DNA from: an uncultured Prevotellaceae bacterium
GTDB taxonomy: Bacteria; Bacteroidota; Bacteroidia; Bacteroidales; Muribaculaceae
DNA: 64,000 bases
Direction: 5' to 3'
NCBI GenBank assembly: GCA_947165675.1
Contig: CAMVBJ010000010.1
Span: 28,658 to 92,657, forward strand
Both the position numbers and the translations under genes were made by a program. A model generated the notes under the pieces. The model ran no database searches. It was not told the origin of the DNA and saw only the letters and a program-made list of their open reading frames with translations. This document shows positions 28,201 through 36,097 of this stretch, one piece after another. The first letter of the stretch is position 1. Each line of letters starts with the position of its first letter.

Positions 28201-28599
28201 AACGAGCGCATCACCCTATATCGCGAACTCGACAACATGGAGACCGACGATCAGGTCGAGGCCTTCGAGACGAGGATGGTGGACCGATTCGGCAAGATTC
28301 CCGAGATGGCCAGTGAACTCATCCGCATCGTGCCCCTGCGCCGCACGGCGCGACGGCTGGGCATCGAGAAACTGGTCATCCGCCAGCACAGCATGCACCT
28401 GTTCCTGGTGGGAGAGGAAAACAAGGCCTACTACCAGTCACCGGCGTTCGGACGCATTCTCAACTACGTCTATAGTAACCCCAAGCGCTGTGACCTGCGA
28501 CAGAAGAATGGGCGCCGCAGTGTCGTCATCGGCAACATCCCCAGCGTGAGCTCCGCCCTGTCTGTCCTGCGCACCATCACCCACCTTGATAGTATTTAG
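25243..28599 (+). CDS. mfd: Transcription-repair coupling factor Mfd
   Basis: This 1118-residue ATPase removes RNA polymerase stalled at DNA lesions and recruits UvrA. The start is ATG 25243 (MEIRELCTLFNGKARL), five bases after a -7 box TAACTTTG (25230-25237); the frame is open further upstream but that part crosses the promoter. Order: UvrB-like module, RNA polymerase-interacting domain (KGDYIVHEDLGVGKFGGL), helicase lobe 1 with CGDVGFGKTEIA and VVDEEQKFG, lobe 2 with STTIIENGIDMPN and HQLRGRVGRS, then the TRCF C-terminal domain. Length is normal. The stop codon lies inside a heptamer array. Confidence 0.96.
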   Translation: MEIRELCTLFNGKARLAAVKKLLAGKGNAVIDGLAGSSAAMLLAGLPERSCPYLIVVNDLDEAGYMYNDLCQLTGDKQVLIFPSGYKRDIKYGQVDAPNEILRTEVLNRWYDDKGVRWVVTYPEALAERVRRREDVEASTVQLRTGGSADLTEVAARLRELGFTATDYVYEPGQYSVRGSILDVFSYSNELPYRIDFWGDDIDSIRTFNVETQLSEERLEQVSILNNSPLGGGRQDNVSLLDYVGDDTIVLCRSEHWLTSRIREIAHEGMSVSALIAEEGDTQATNKVIDADQFVKRLQQLRRIAIVNGEAAPERGVKQLTLHCKPQGIYHKNFDLIGQSFTQFITQGYKILILSDSVKQIERLHNIFEDRGDNIRFEPVLQTLHEGFVDEDLKLCVFTDHQIFDRFHKYNLKSDRARSGKLALSLKELNQIEKGDYIVHEDLGVGKFGGLIRTSMNGTPQEMIKLIYQNGDEAYVSIHSLHKLSKYRSKEGEAPRLNRLGSNTWAKMKSRTKSRLKDIARELIRLYAARREQQGFAYTPDGYLQQELEASFIYEDTPDQLTATQAVKADMESNKPMDRLICGDVGFGKTEIAVRAAFKAATDGKQTAVLVPTTVLAFQHYRTFSERLKDFPVRVDYLSRARKPKEVKQLLADLKEGKIDILIGTHKLIGKTVQFHDLGLLVVDEEQKFGVAVKDKLKQMKLNVDTLTMSATPIPRTLQFSLMGARDLSTLTTPPANRYPILTTVGTLNDDIVAEAINFELSRNGQVFFVNHRIEQLEQLENMIHRVVPDARVVVGHGQMPPEKLEQIIIDFGNHDYDVLLSTTIIENGIDMPNVNTIIINNADRYGLSDLHQLRGRVGRSSRKAFCYLLVPPGKPLATDARRRLQAIESFSDLGSGIQIAMQDLDIRGAGNLLGAEQSGFIADLGYETYQRVLKEAVTELRNEEFADTLPTPDGDSADAGTDFVTDCVVDTDLELMFPASYVPQENERITLYRELDNMETDDQVEAFETRMVDRFGKIPEMASELIRIVPLRRTARRLGIEKLVIRQHSMHLFLVGEENKAYYQSPAFGRILNYVYSNPKRCDLRQKNGRRSVVIGNIPSVSSALSVLRTITHLDSI

Positions 28600-28621
28600 G
28601 TTTTAGGTTTTAGGCATCAGG
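28594..28621 (+). repeat. Heptamer array, TAGG type, at the mfd stop codon
   Basis: Units ATTTAGG, TTTTAGG, TTTTAGG and CATCAGG; the mfd stop TAG (28597-28599) is part of the first unit. The remaining spacer to 28795 is AT-rich and carries the promoter of the next gene. Confidence 0.7.
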
Positions 28622-28707
28622 GGGCTTATCTGGTATTTTTATTGGGTGAGCCTCCTTACATTCTTTTTGTGATTGGTCGAATAAATTGGGGGGTTGATTG
28701 AAAAGAA

Positions 28708-28738
28708 TTGTTTTTTATTATAATGTTGAATAGTTTTG
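28708..28738 (+). promoter_or_regulatory. Promoter of the 804-residue beta-helix gene
   Basis: TTGT (28708-28711), 19 bases, then TAGTTTTG (28731-28738). The leader is about 53 bases. Confidence 0.6.
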
Positions 28739-28795
28739 TCGCAATCAATCATGTTTTAATCATATCAAGACACAACAACTTAAAAATTCACATTT

Positions 28796-31210
28796 ATGAC
28801 AAAACGATTCCTTTTAGCAACACTGATTGCCATGGCAGGTGTTTTGGCTCAAGCGCAACAGACCATGTGGGTCCACACAGGTCATGTGCACTGGGCCTAT
28901 AACACTGAATCAGTGGGCACGATGCCGTACAGTTCGGCCAACCTGCTCACCGTGCTAGAAAAGGGCTTCACCCTTGCCGATGTGGACAGTGTGACCGTCG
29001 CCAGCGAGACGTTTGCCGACGACAATGTCCTCGTCAAGTACAACAACTATGTAGCTGATGTGTATGTGGCCGGTAACATCGCCAACCACATCACTGCCCA
29101 GGTTACCGGGGCACATGTCGCCGTCATGCAGGACGCCGAAGTGGCCACCGAGTACATCTACACCCTGCAGGGCACCAGCCCTAACGGCTCCTTCTACCAC
29201 TCAGGAGCCTACAAGATGACGCTCGCGCTCAACGGTGTGAACCTCACCAACCCCGATAGCGCAGCCATCAACATCCAGAACAGCAAGCGCATCGCCGTAC
29301 AACTCGTTGACGGCACAGCCAATACCCTCACCGACGGTGCCAACAACACCAAGAAGGCAGCGTTCCTCGTGAAGGGCCATGCCGAGTTTGCCAAGGGCGG
29401 CTCGCTGACCATCACGGGTAACAAGAAGCACGCGCTGGCCTGCAACGAGTACATGGAAGTCAAGAAGACCGTGGGCACGATCACCATCGTTAGCTCGGTA
29501 GCCGACGCCATCAACGTGGCACAGTACTTCCAAATGAACGGCGGTACCATTAATATCCAGAGTTGCGGTGACGACGGCATCCAGGTAGATGCCGAGGACA
29601 CTGCCGATCCCGAACTTGACGGCCACGTCCTCATCAAGGACGGAACGCTCACCATCAACGGCAGCGCGGCAGGCACCAAGTGCATTAAGGCCGAGGGCAA
29701 CGTGGATATCCAGGGCGGCACTTTGACCTTGAAGCACACGGGTATTCCCGTTTGGGACACCGACAAGAGTAAGATCAAGGAAGCAACTGGTATCGGTAGC
29801 GACCGCAACCTCACCATCAATGGCGCTGAGGCCATCGTAAACATCACCATGACCGGTAACGGCGCTCGCGGCATGAAGTGCGACAGCACGATGACCGCAA
29901 CCGCCGGCACCATCGACCTCAACTGCTCGGGTGGTGACTGGGCTTATAGCACAGTTGACACCAGCAGTGTGAAGTGCGCCAAGGCCGACTATGCCTTCGT
30001 CCTGAACGGTGCCAGCATGAAGTGCACCACCATCAAGGACGAAGCAGTGGGCGTTCACAGCGAGGGTACCGTCCTCATCAGCGACGGCACGCTGACGCTC
30101 AACACCTATGACCACGGTATCAAGAGCGACTATGACATGGAGATTACTGGTGGTACGATTACCTTTAGCATCAATGGCCCCGCCAGCAAGGCCCTCAAGT
30201 GTGAAGGCAACCTGCACATCTCGGGCGGTAACATCAGCGGCACCGTGAGCGGTGGTGGCGAGACTGCCAGCGACAAGACGACCAGTGCCAGCGCTGGCAT
30301 CAAGTGCGACAACAACGTGACTATCGACGGCGGCACCTTTGACCTCAAGGCCACTGGAAACGGCGACAAGGGTATGAGCATCGACGGCTGGCTCATCATC
30401 AACGACGGCAACATCAAGGTGAGCACCACCGGCAGCCGCTACGGACAGAGCAGCAGTGGCTATTACCCTGGCGGTGGCTCGTCGAGCAGCGACATGTGCT
30501 CCTCACCCAAGGGCATCAAGGTGGACGGCAACATCACCATCAATGGCGGTACCATCACCGTGAGCGCCACTGGCGGCGAGGGTGCCGAGGGCATCGAGTC
30601 CAAGAGCGTCATGACTGTCAATGGTGGCTATATTGAGGTGACCAGCTATGATGACGCGTTGAACAGCGCTTCACACATGTATCTCAAGGGTGGTTACATC
30701 TATGCCGTTGCCACTGGCAATGATGCTATCGATGCCAACGGCAATTTGAACCTTGACGGTGGCTATATTTACGCTGCTGGCAGTGAAGAAGCCTTTGATG
30801 CCAATGAGCAATACAAGCTTTATGTCAATAGTGGCGTTTCCTTCATTGCCTATGGTGCCACGATGGGTGCACTCGAAAGTGGTGCACAACTCAATCAGAC
30901 CTGCTATAGCGCATCGACCTATAGCGGAGGTTCACGCTATGCACTCTATAACGGCAACCAAGTAGCATTTGCTGTGACTGCAGCTACCGTTTCTGGCGGA
31001 GGCCCTGGCTTTATCGCAGGACCTGGTGGCCCTGGAGGCAATAGCGCAGCGTTCGTTGTTTCTTCGCCCTCCTCAACTGCGCTCAAGTCGGGCGTGACCT
31101 TCAGCGGCACTACCTTCTGGACTGGCAAGGGCGCTACCAGCGCTACGGGCGGTTCATCGGTAACACTCTCACAGTATACCGACAATGGTGGTCAAAATCC
31201 CTGGTGGTAA
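28796..31210 (+). CDS. Secreted Cthe_2159-like carbohydrate-binding beta-helix protein
   Basis: This 804-residue protein has a signal peptide (MTKRFLLATLIAMAGVLAQAQ). After a short N-terminal segment comes a long series of irregular repeats of the kind 'GGTLTI..TG..KGI...' (for example VLIKDGTLTINGSAAGTKCI, NITINGGTITVSATGGEGAEGI), which build a right-handed parallel beta-helix. This is the Cthe_2159/DUF4353 carbohydrate-binding family, whose founder binds acidic and cellulosic polysaccharides. Gly/Ser-rich insertions and a GPGGPGG stretch near the C-terminus are notable. It carries no lipobox and no dockerin, but a dockerin protein follows 48 bases downstream. Two paralogues lie at 61333-63929. 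Confidence 0.8.
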   Translation: MTKRFLLATLIAMAGVLAQAQQTMWVHTGHVHWAYNTESVGTMPYSSANLLTVLEKGFTLADVDSVTVASETFADDNVLVKYNNYVADVYVAGNIANHITAQVTGAHVAVMQDAEVATEYIYTLQGTSPNGSFYHSGAYKMTLALNGVNLTNPDSAAINIQNSKRIAVQLVDGTANTLTDGANNTKKAAFLVKGHAEFAKGGSLTITGNKKHALACNEYMEVKKTVGTITIVSSVADAINVAQYFQMNGGTINIQSCGDDGIQVDAEDTADPELDGHVLIKDGTLTINGSAAGTKCIKAEGNVDIQGGTLTLKHTGIPVWDTDKSKIKEATGIGSDRNLTINGAEAIVNITMTGNGARGMKCDSTMTATAGTIDLNCSGGDWAYSTVDTSSVKCAKADYAFVLNGASMKCTTIKDEAVGVHSEGTVLISDGTLTLNTYDHGIKSDYDMEITGGTITFSINGPASKALKCEGNLHISGGNISGTVSGGGETASDKTTSASAGIKCDNNVTIDGGTFDLKATGNGDKGMSIDGWLIINDGNIKVSTTGSRYGQSSSGYYPGGGSSSSDMCSSPKGIKVDGNITINGGTITVSATGGEGAEGIESKSVMTVNGGYIEVTSYDDALNSASHMYLKGGYIYAVATGNDAIDANGNLNLDGGYIYAAGSEEAFDANEQYKLYVNSGVSFIAYGATMGALESGAQLNQTCYSASTYSGGSRYALYNGNQVAFAVTAATVSGGGPGFIAGPGGPGGNSAAFVVSSPSSTALKSGVTFSGTTFWTGKGATSATGGSSVTLSQYTDNGGQNPWW

Positions 31211-31258
31211 TTCCTCAAGTAGTTATAAACAATGACATCATTAAAAAGATTCAAGATT

Positions 31259-31693
31259 ATGAAAAAGACAATTATAACGATGCTGATCGCTCTGGTGGCC
31301 ATGACCATCAGCGCCGAGACCTATAACTACCTGAAGTTCACCAAGACCAACGGATCAACCCTGACCTGCTCGGTAGCGGGCATCAAAGTGACATACGACA
31401 ACAGTAACATCACCGTGACCAACGATGAGGGCACAACGACCATCGCCCTGAGCGAGGTGCAGGACATGTACTTCAGCAACGAGGCGGGCAGTGAGCCCAG
31501 CTACGCCATCGGTGACGTCAACAAGGACGGCAACGTCAGCATCGCCGACGTGACCGCACTCATCGACTACCTGCTGGGTGGCGATGCCAGCGCCATCGAC
31601 CTGACGGCCGCCAATGTAAACGGCGACGACACCGTGTCGATTGCCGACGTGACCGCGCTCATCGACTTGCTGCTCAGCGGAAACGCACAATAA
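31259..31693 (+). CDS. Small secreted dockerin protein
   Basis: The start is ATG 31259 (MKKTIITMLIALVAMTISAE), which leaves a normal signal peptide; 144 residues. After an N-terminal beta-rich segment (YNYLKFTKTNGSTLTCSVAG, about 50 residues) comes a type I dockerin with two Ca-binding loops, GDVNKDGNVSIADVTALIDYLL and NVNGDDTVSIADV, ending LLLSGNAQ. Dockerins dock to cohesins in cellulosomes; in Bacteroidales their partners are largely unknown. It is probably cotranscribed with the beta-helix protein and ends at a strong terminator. Confidence 0.8.
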   Translation: MKKTIITMLIALVAMTISAETYNYLKFTKTNGSTLTCSVAGIKVTYDNSNITVTNDEGTTTIALSEVQDMYFSNEAGSEPSYAIGDVNKDGNVSIADVTALIDYLLGGDASAIDLTAANVNGDDTVSIADVTALIDLLLSGNAQ

Positions 31694-31713
31694 GACACTC
31701 ATCAACAACCTTT

Positions 31714-31756
31714 TTAGCGCCATCGAGGGTCAGCCTCGATGGCGCTAATTCTTTTT
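31714..31756 (+). terminator. Rho-independent terminator
   Basis: A perfect 15-bp stem, TTAGCGCCATCGAGG with CCTCGATGGCGCTAA (31714-31728 and 31734-31748), followed by TTCTTTTT. Confidence 0.92.
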
Positions 31757-31776
31757 CGGAGGTCAAAAGAATCTCA

Positions 31777-31910
31777 CGCTAAGTCGCTAAGTTTTTTTTT
31801 ATTTAGTTGTCAGTTTTTAGTTGTCAGTTGTCAGAAAGCGGATGCCATTTGTCTTTATTGTATTTATTGTCTTCCTTTTATTCACGCAAAGCCGCTAAGC
31901 CGCTAAGTTT
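31777..31910. repeat. Dispersed intergenic repeat, copy 2 (inverted)
   Basis: This is the reverse complement of the block at 21224-21345, with few differences: TCACGCTAAG words at both ends, TTGTCAG-type heptamers, GCGGATGCCA, and a shared AATAAAGACAAATGG-type core. No ORF. The rest of the spacer up to 32049 is AT-rich with further GCGGATGCC and CTCACGCAAAG fragments. Confidence 0.75.
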
Positions 31911-32049
31911 TTTTAAGTTGATGGCTCGCAAGGGGCTCGCAAGCCGTGCGGATGCCAAAAAAAATAAGGTTGTAATTGTTGTTTAAAAGGTTGTTACGGT
32001 TGTTTGAAAGAACCTCACGCAAAGAAAATTCTTAAAAGATGTTAAAGAA

Positions 32050-32106
32050 TTTGGTGGATTCAAAACTATTGTTATACCTTTGCAGTGTACTATTAAGGTA
32101 GTACAC
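32050..32106 (+). promoter_or_regulatory. Promoter and GntR/YtrA-type operator of the ABC operon
   Basis: TTTG (32050-32053) and TACCTTTG (32075-32082) form the promoter. Immediately downstream, GTGTACTA (32085-32092) and TAGTACAC (32099-32106) make a perfect 8-bp dyad with a 6-base spacer, the pattern bound by YtrA-type GntR repressors. A GntR gene of that type is third in the operon, so autorepression is likely. Confidence 0.75.
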
Positions 32107-32147
32107 TACTACACTAAATTATTAATCCACTAAAATATCTATCTATT

Positions 32148-32990
32148 ATGTTTAGATTCAATCAGATCAGTTTCAGTTACGGCAAGAAGTCGCCAGAACT
32201 CTTCCACGACTTCTCGATGGAATTAAATGCCGGTAACGTGTATGGCCTGCTGGGCAAGAATGGAGCCGGCAAGTCCACGCTCATCTACCTGATGACGGGC
32301 TTACTCGCCCCCCAAGCCGGTGAAGTCCTGATGGACGGTGAGAATGTGCGCCGTCGCCTGCCCAAGACGATGAGCGACATCTTCCTCGTACCCGAGGAGT
32401 TTGACATGCCGCAGCTGACGCTCAAGAAGTATGTGAGCATCAATGCGCCATTCTACCCCCGCTTCTCGATGGAGGACATGGAGCGTTACCTGGACATCTT
32501 TGAGATGAGTGGTATGATGGACGTGAAACTCCATGCGCTGTCCATGGGTCAGAAGAAGAAAGTATTCATGGCCTTCGCCTTTGCTACCAACACCCGCGCG
32601 CTCATCATGGACGAACCGACCAACGGCTTGGACATCCCCAGCAAGAGCCAGTTCCGCAAACTTGTCACCACAGGAATGTCCGACGACAAGTTGATGCTCA
32701 TCTCGACCCACCAGGTGCGCGACATTAGCGACATCCTGGACCACGTGGTCATCATCGACCAGAGCCACGTGCTGCTCAACACCGGCATGGCCGACGTGAC
32801 GAGTCGCATCGCCTTCAGGCCACTGCGCGAGGGCGACCAGCCCATCTTTGTGCTTCAGAGTCCCTTCGGCCCGCTCGGTGCCGTACCTGCCCGTGATGGC
32901 GAGGAGACCAAGGTGGATCTGGAGATGCTGTTCAACGCCACGCTCCAGAACCCTGCTGCTATCAACCAATTATTCACCACCTCAAAATGA
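32148..32990 (+). CDS. ABC transporter ATP-binding protein (YtrB/BcrA-like)
   Basis: This 280-residue ATPase has Walker A LLGKNGAGKST (34-44), signature LSMGQKKKVFMAFAFA and Walker B ALIMDEPTNGLD, with STHQ as the H-loop. The C-terminal part (about 210-280) is a divergent extension. First gene of the GntR-controlled operon; its stop overlaps the permease start by four bases (ATGA). By family and context it resembles the YtrABC-type exporters of Gram-positives, linked to antibiotic or cell-wall stress or acetoin use; the substrate here is unknown. Confidence 0.85.
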   Translation: MFRFNQISFSYGKKSPELFHDFSMELNAGNVYGLLGKNGAGKSTLIYLMTGLLAPQAGEVLMDGENVRRRLPKTMSDIFLVPEEFDMPQLTLKKYVSINAPFYPRFSMEDMERYLDIFEMSGMMDVKLHALSMGQKKKVFMAFAFATNTRALIMDEPTNGLDIPSKSQFRKLVTTGMSDDKLMLISTHQVRDISDILDHVVIIDQSHVLLNTGMADVTSRIAFRPLREGDQPIFVLQSPFGPLGAVPARDGEETKVDLEMLFNATLQNPAAINQLFTTSK

Positions 32991-33877
32991 ACACCACTAT
33001 GAATACCGCCATCAATCAAACATTCGACTGGAGCCGTTTCACGGCTACCGTACGCAAGGAGGTCGTTGAGAACAAGCGCATGCTGCTGTTCACCATCATC
33101 GGCATCTACGGACTGCTGACCATGGTCATGATCCTGGGCAACCTGATCGCCCACCAATCCGACTTCTTTACTGATGCTGAGTTTGCCCGCACTCCTGCTG
33201 AGTTTGCCCGCGCTCCTCAGATGCTGGTAGGTTCCATAGCCTCGTTTGTCGCATGCATTTCGGCCTCGCTGGCGTTCAAGGACCTGAAGACAAAACCCGG
33301 ACGCACCCACTATCTCACCTCGCCGTCATCAACACTGGAGAAATTCCTTGCTGGCGTGCTCATCTATGCTGTGGGTATGATGATAGCCTTCTTTGTCTGC
33401 GCCCAACTGGCCGACCTGACGCGCATTGCCGCCCTGTGGTGGTTCAGGAGCGACACCTTCTTTGTCCCCGGCCCCATCAATTTCCTGAACAGTGTTGCTG
33501 AAACGGTGAGAAGCTATGATGAAATAGCCGACGCAGCCAACATTACCAGCTACATGTCGCTCGTGATGTGGGTCGGCTTGATTGCCAACATGGGACTGTT
33601 CTTGATGGGCAGCGTGTTGTGGCCCCGCCTGTCGGCACTCAAGACGTTTGCAGCACTTTATGCCGTTGAGTTTGTTGTGTTCCTGATTGCTGTGCCCGCT
33701 GCGCTCTGCTTTGGCGACATGGAGGCTTTTGCCCAGTGGTTCATGGAATTTGTGACAGGAGGCACCTTCTCAACGAGCATGTTCATTTGGGTCATTGTGC
33801 AGGCCATCGTGTTCTGGGCTCTCGCCTGGTACCTGTTTAAGCGTAAAGATGTCGTTTCACTCAAGTGGTGGAAATAA
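32987..33877 (+). CDS. ABC transporter membrane protein
   Basis: This 296-residue protein has about six hydrophobic segments (for example MLLFTIIGIYGLLTMVMILG, LMVLWPRL-neighbouring helices and a last AIVFWALAWYLF). A hydrophilic stretch with duplicated 'EFARTPAEFARAPQ' lies near residue 65. It overlaps the ATPase gene by four bases and is followed after 21 bases by the GntR regulator, so it is the permease of this system. No closer family name can be given. Confidence 0.75.
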   Translation: MNTTMNTAINQTFDWSRFTATVRKEVVENKRMLLFTIIGIYGLLTMVMILGNLIAHQSDFFTDAEFARTPAEFARAPQMLVGSIASFVACISASLAFKDLKTKPGRTHYLTSPSSTLEKFLAGVLIYAVGMMIAFFVCAQLADLTRIAALWWFRSDTFFVPGPINFLNSVAETVRSYDEIADAANITSYMSLVMWVGLIANMGLFLMGSVLWPRLSALKTFAALYAVEFVVFLIAVPAALCFGDMEAFAQWFMEFVTGGTFSTSMFIWVIVQAIVFWALAWYLFKRKDVVSLKWWK

Positions 33878-33898
33878 ATTAAAACAAAGAATAGAATC

Positions 33899-34261
33899 AT
33901 GAATTTCAAAGATAATAAAGCGATCTATCTGCAAATCGCAGACCGCATCGGCGACCAGATCCTCTCCGGGTCACTGACGCCCGACGGCAAGGTGCCCAGC
34001 GTGCGTGAACTCGCCGCCGAGATTGAGGTTAACGCCAACACCGTGGCGCGCACCTACGACCACCTGCAGCACAACGGCATCATCTACACCAAGCGCGGAC
34101 TGGGCTACTTCGTCAGCCCTGATGCCCGTGACCAGATTGTCGCCCGTCGGCGCAACCAATTGATGCAGGGCGAGATGGACTACTTCCTGGGTCAGCTCAA
34201 GGCCGTGGGCATTACCCCGGATGAGCTCCAGAGACTCTATCAGGATTACCTCAACAAGTAA
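33899..34261 (+). CDS. GntR family regulator, YtrA subfamily
   Basis: This 120-residue protein has an N-terminal winged HTH (AIYLQIADRIGDQILSGSL, KVPSVRELAAEIEVNANTVARTYDHLQ, YTKRGLGYFV) and only a short helical C-terminal part, which defines the YtrA subfamily. Such regulators repress ABC transporter operons and release DNA on stress or ligand binding. Its likely operator is the dyad at 32085-32106, ahead of its own operon. The short C-terminal part probably serves dimerisation. Confidence 0.88.
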   Translation: MNFKDNKAIYLQIADRIGDQILSGSLTPDGKVPSVRELAAEIEVNANTVARTYDHLQHNGIIYTKRGLGYFVSPDARDQIVARRRNQLMQGEMDYFLGQLKAVGITPDELQRLYQDYLNK

Positions 34262-34270
34262 ACATTAATT

Positions 34271-34349
34271 AAACTACGAATTACGTGAACCCAACCCAGC
34301 AGCACAACACCATAAGTTGATGAAACACAGTTTGCGTAATTCGTAGTTT
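34271..34349. repeat. Perfect 15-bp inverted repeat after the GntR gene
   Basis: AAACTACGAATTACG (34271-34285) and CGTAATTCGTAGTTT (34335-34349) are exact reverse complements with a 49-base loop, followed by TTAAAAAACGG. It may terminate or attenuate transcription between the regulator and the tiny peptide gene, or be a mobile hairpin. Confidence 0.6.
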
Positions 34350-34368
34350 TTAAAAAACGGATAGTATT

Positions 34369-34455
34369 ATGGAACAGAAAGCATTTGTAGCAACAGCGGC
34401 AACCATCGTCATTGCCATCGTCACGTTCATGACCAGCATTATCCTTTCACATTAA
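34369..34455 (+). CDS. 28-residue membrane peptide
   Basis: The ORF reads MEQKAFVATAATIVIAIVTF followed by MTSIILSH and a stop: a short polar start and one continuous hydrophobic helix long enough to cross the membrane. It lies between the GntR gene and a lipoprotein gene on the same strand. A second sequence with the same start (MKQQAFIATA) lies at 36098 but is frameshifted. Reuse of the start word suggests a real gene family; function is unknown, possibly modulation of the ABC exporter or a small membrane regulator. Confidence 0.5.
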   Translation: MEQKAFVATAATIVIAIVTFMTSIILSH

Positions 34456-34525
34456 TGGGGACATGGAGTGACCATTGTGAGTGATTTCATCAATAGTTAT
34501 TAACCACAATCAACTCTCTTGAATC

Positions 34526-35137
34526 ATGAAAAGATTATCTATCATCGCAGTGCTGATGCTGGCAACAGTGGTCCTCGTCTCCTGTGGCTCAGGCTCCGGT
34601 AAGAGCTCTTTAAGCAAGAAACTATTGATGACCACCATTCGGGTAAAGGCATCGGCCGACCTGATTGCCGTCAGCGATATCGAAATCACCTACAAGGGAT
34701 CCGGCGGCGCAGATGTCACCGACACGATCAACTTGACCCATTGGACAAAAAAGATTGTCAATCATTCCTTCCCGACCGAAATCGGCATTGTCAATTATCG
34801 CCTGCTCATCAAGCCCGACGCCAAGCTGTCCAAGGACAGATGCAAACTGGGCCTGGAAGTCCAGTGCCAGAGCACGACACCGTTTGGGTTTGAGATGCCT
34901 ATTGGCTCCGACTGGACCGAGAAACTCATCGACATCGATGACATCGCCAGCAGCAAGGTTGTGCCCTATCTGGAGTCCCAGAATGCCAAGTCAGGCCTTT
35001 TCTACAATGGTTTTATGGGTTTTTACACCCACACCCAGGTGGTCAGCATCAACAATGGCCATTTTGAGATCAAATTGAAGCCCATCAATGCCGATGAACC
35101 AAACAATGATGAAACCTCTAAAGAAACAGAACGATGA
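34526..35137 (+). CDS. Hypothetical lipoprotein, paralogue of the next gene
   Basis: This 203-residue protein has a signal peptide and lipobox VSC (Cys 20). The mature part contains VKASADLIAVSDIEITYKGSG and VTDTINLTHW, which matches the next protein (SKDLMDLCDLVVTYKGDAG, VVDTIS), so the two arose by tandem duplication. The C-terminus is acidic (NADEPNNDETSKETER). No named family is recognised. It overlaps the next gene by four bases (ATGA), implying coupled translation and perhaps a complex. Confidence 0.7.
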   Translation: MKRLSIIAVLMLATVVLVSCGSGSGKSSLSKKLLMTTIRVKASADLIAVSDIEITYKGSGGADVTDTINLTHWTKKIVNHSFPTEIGIVNYRLLIKPDAKLSKDRCKLGLEVQCQSTTPFGFEMPIGSDWTEKLIDIDDIASSKVVPYLESQNAKSGLFYNGFMGFYTHTQVVSINNGHFEIKLKPINADEPNNDETSKETER

Positions 35138-35766
35138 AAAAGCTATTATCTCACGCCACAATCACGGCACTTGCCGCTCTCGCATTGATGTCCTGCGGAC
35201 AGCATCAAGAAGATGCTGAGAAAGACGTATCTCTCAAAGTAACCTACAGTATTGACTGCTCAAAGGACTTGATGGACTTGTGTGACCTGGTTGTCACCTA
35301 TAAAGGTGATGCTGGGGTCGACGTCGTTGATACAATCAGCGCTGATCCCGCCGACACAACATCCGTGACATTATGGTCCCAGTCGGTCAAGACCGACACG
35401 GTTCCTGTAAAAATCGGCTTTGATTACAGCTTCGTGCCCAAGACCGACACGCTGATGACAGGCAGGCCCAATGCCCGGCTCTCGGCCAAATGTAACATCA
35501 TCGCCGAGAAGATCGGCGTCAGGAAGGGGGTCGGCCACTTGAGCAAGAACACCATCAATAGCGAGACCAGCTTCTTTGTGGAACACTACATGATGAATGA
35601 AGATGTCGTCAACACCCGTAAAAACCTGGCTAACATCATAGATATCTACAATGACCGCCAGGCCTACAAGCGTGAGACCAGCAACAATCATACTTGCTAC
35701 TTGGTGACATCGGGCTCACGTGGCGATAAGTTGAAAGTCAGGCCAGCCTGCTGGACCGACAAGTAA
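35134..35766 (+). CDS. Hypothetical lipoprotein, paralogue of the previous gene
   Basis: This 210-residue protein has a signal peptide and lipobox LMSC (Cys 21). The first half of the mature protein is clearly related to the preceding lipoprotein (LxxxCD/SDxxxTYKG...VDTI pattern); the second half diverges. No catalytic motif is visible. It is coupled to the preceding gene by an ATGA overlap and is the last gene before a 330-base AT-rich spacer. Confidence 0.7.
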   Translation: MKKLLSHATITALAALALMSCGQHQEDAEKDVSLKVTYSIDCSKDLMDLCDLVVTYKGDAGVDVVDTISADPADTTSVTLWSQSVKTDTVPVKIGFDYSFVPKTDTLMTGRPNARLSAKCNIIAEKIGVRKGVGHLSKNTINSETSFFVEHYMMNEDVVNTRKNLANIIDIYNDRQAYKRETSNNHTCYLVTSGSRGDKLKVRPACWTDK

Positions 35767-36097
35767 AACAAGTGGGCTGCGCCATCATTCAACCCCCCGA
35801 AAATATATCCGTGTCATGCACCGAGATATTAAAAATAAATATTGATTTAATTTTTTTGGGGGGCCGAAGGCTCATTAAAAAAACCAGCGAATAAATGGTG
35901 ACACATCCTGCTTGTCTTATTGAACTGTAAAAAATATAGACACTTAGACGAGAAAAATTGGATAAAACGCGATTTTTATACTGTTTTTTTTACTTTTGAA
36001 TCCATTGTGTCATTACTTTTGCAGTGTTCTTGAAAGTGACGTTCGCCCAGAGGACTATGCAAGGAACATTTATTAACAGCCTAATTTTATCACAGTT
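35767..36097 (+). promoter_or_regulatory. AT-rich spacer with two tandem -7 boxes
   Basis: TACTTTTG occurs at 35991-35998 and again at 36014-36021, so transcription toward 36098-36635 probably starts near 36003 or 36026. No ORF or clear terminator is seen in the rest of the spacer. Confidence 0.45.

Noticed and set aside
28796..31210. Pectate lyase or other enzyme
   Set aside because: The repeats build a beta-helix, but no catalytic lyase motif is visible; the Cthe_2159-like binding family explains the pattern better.
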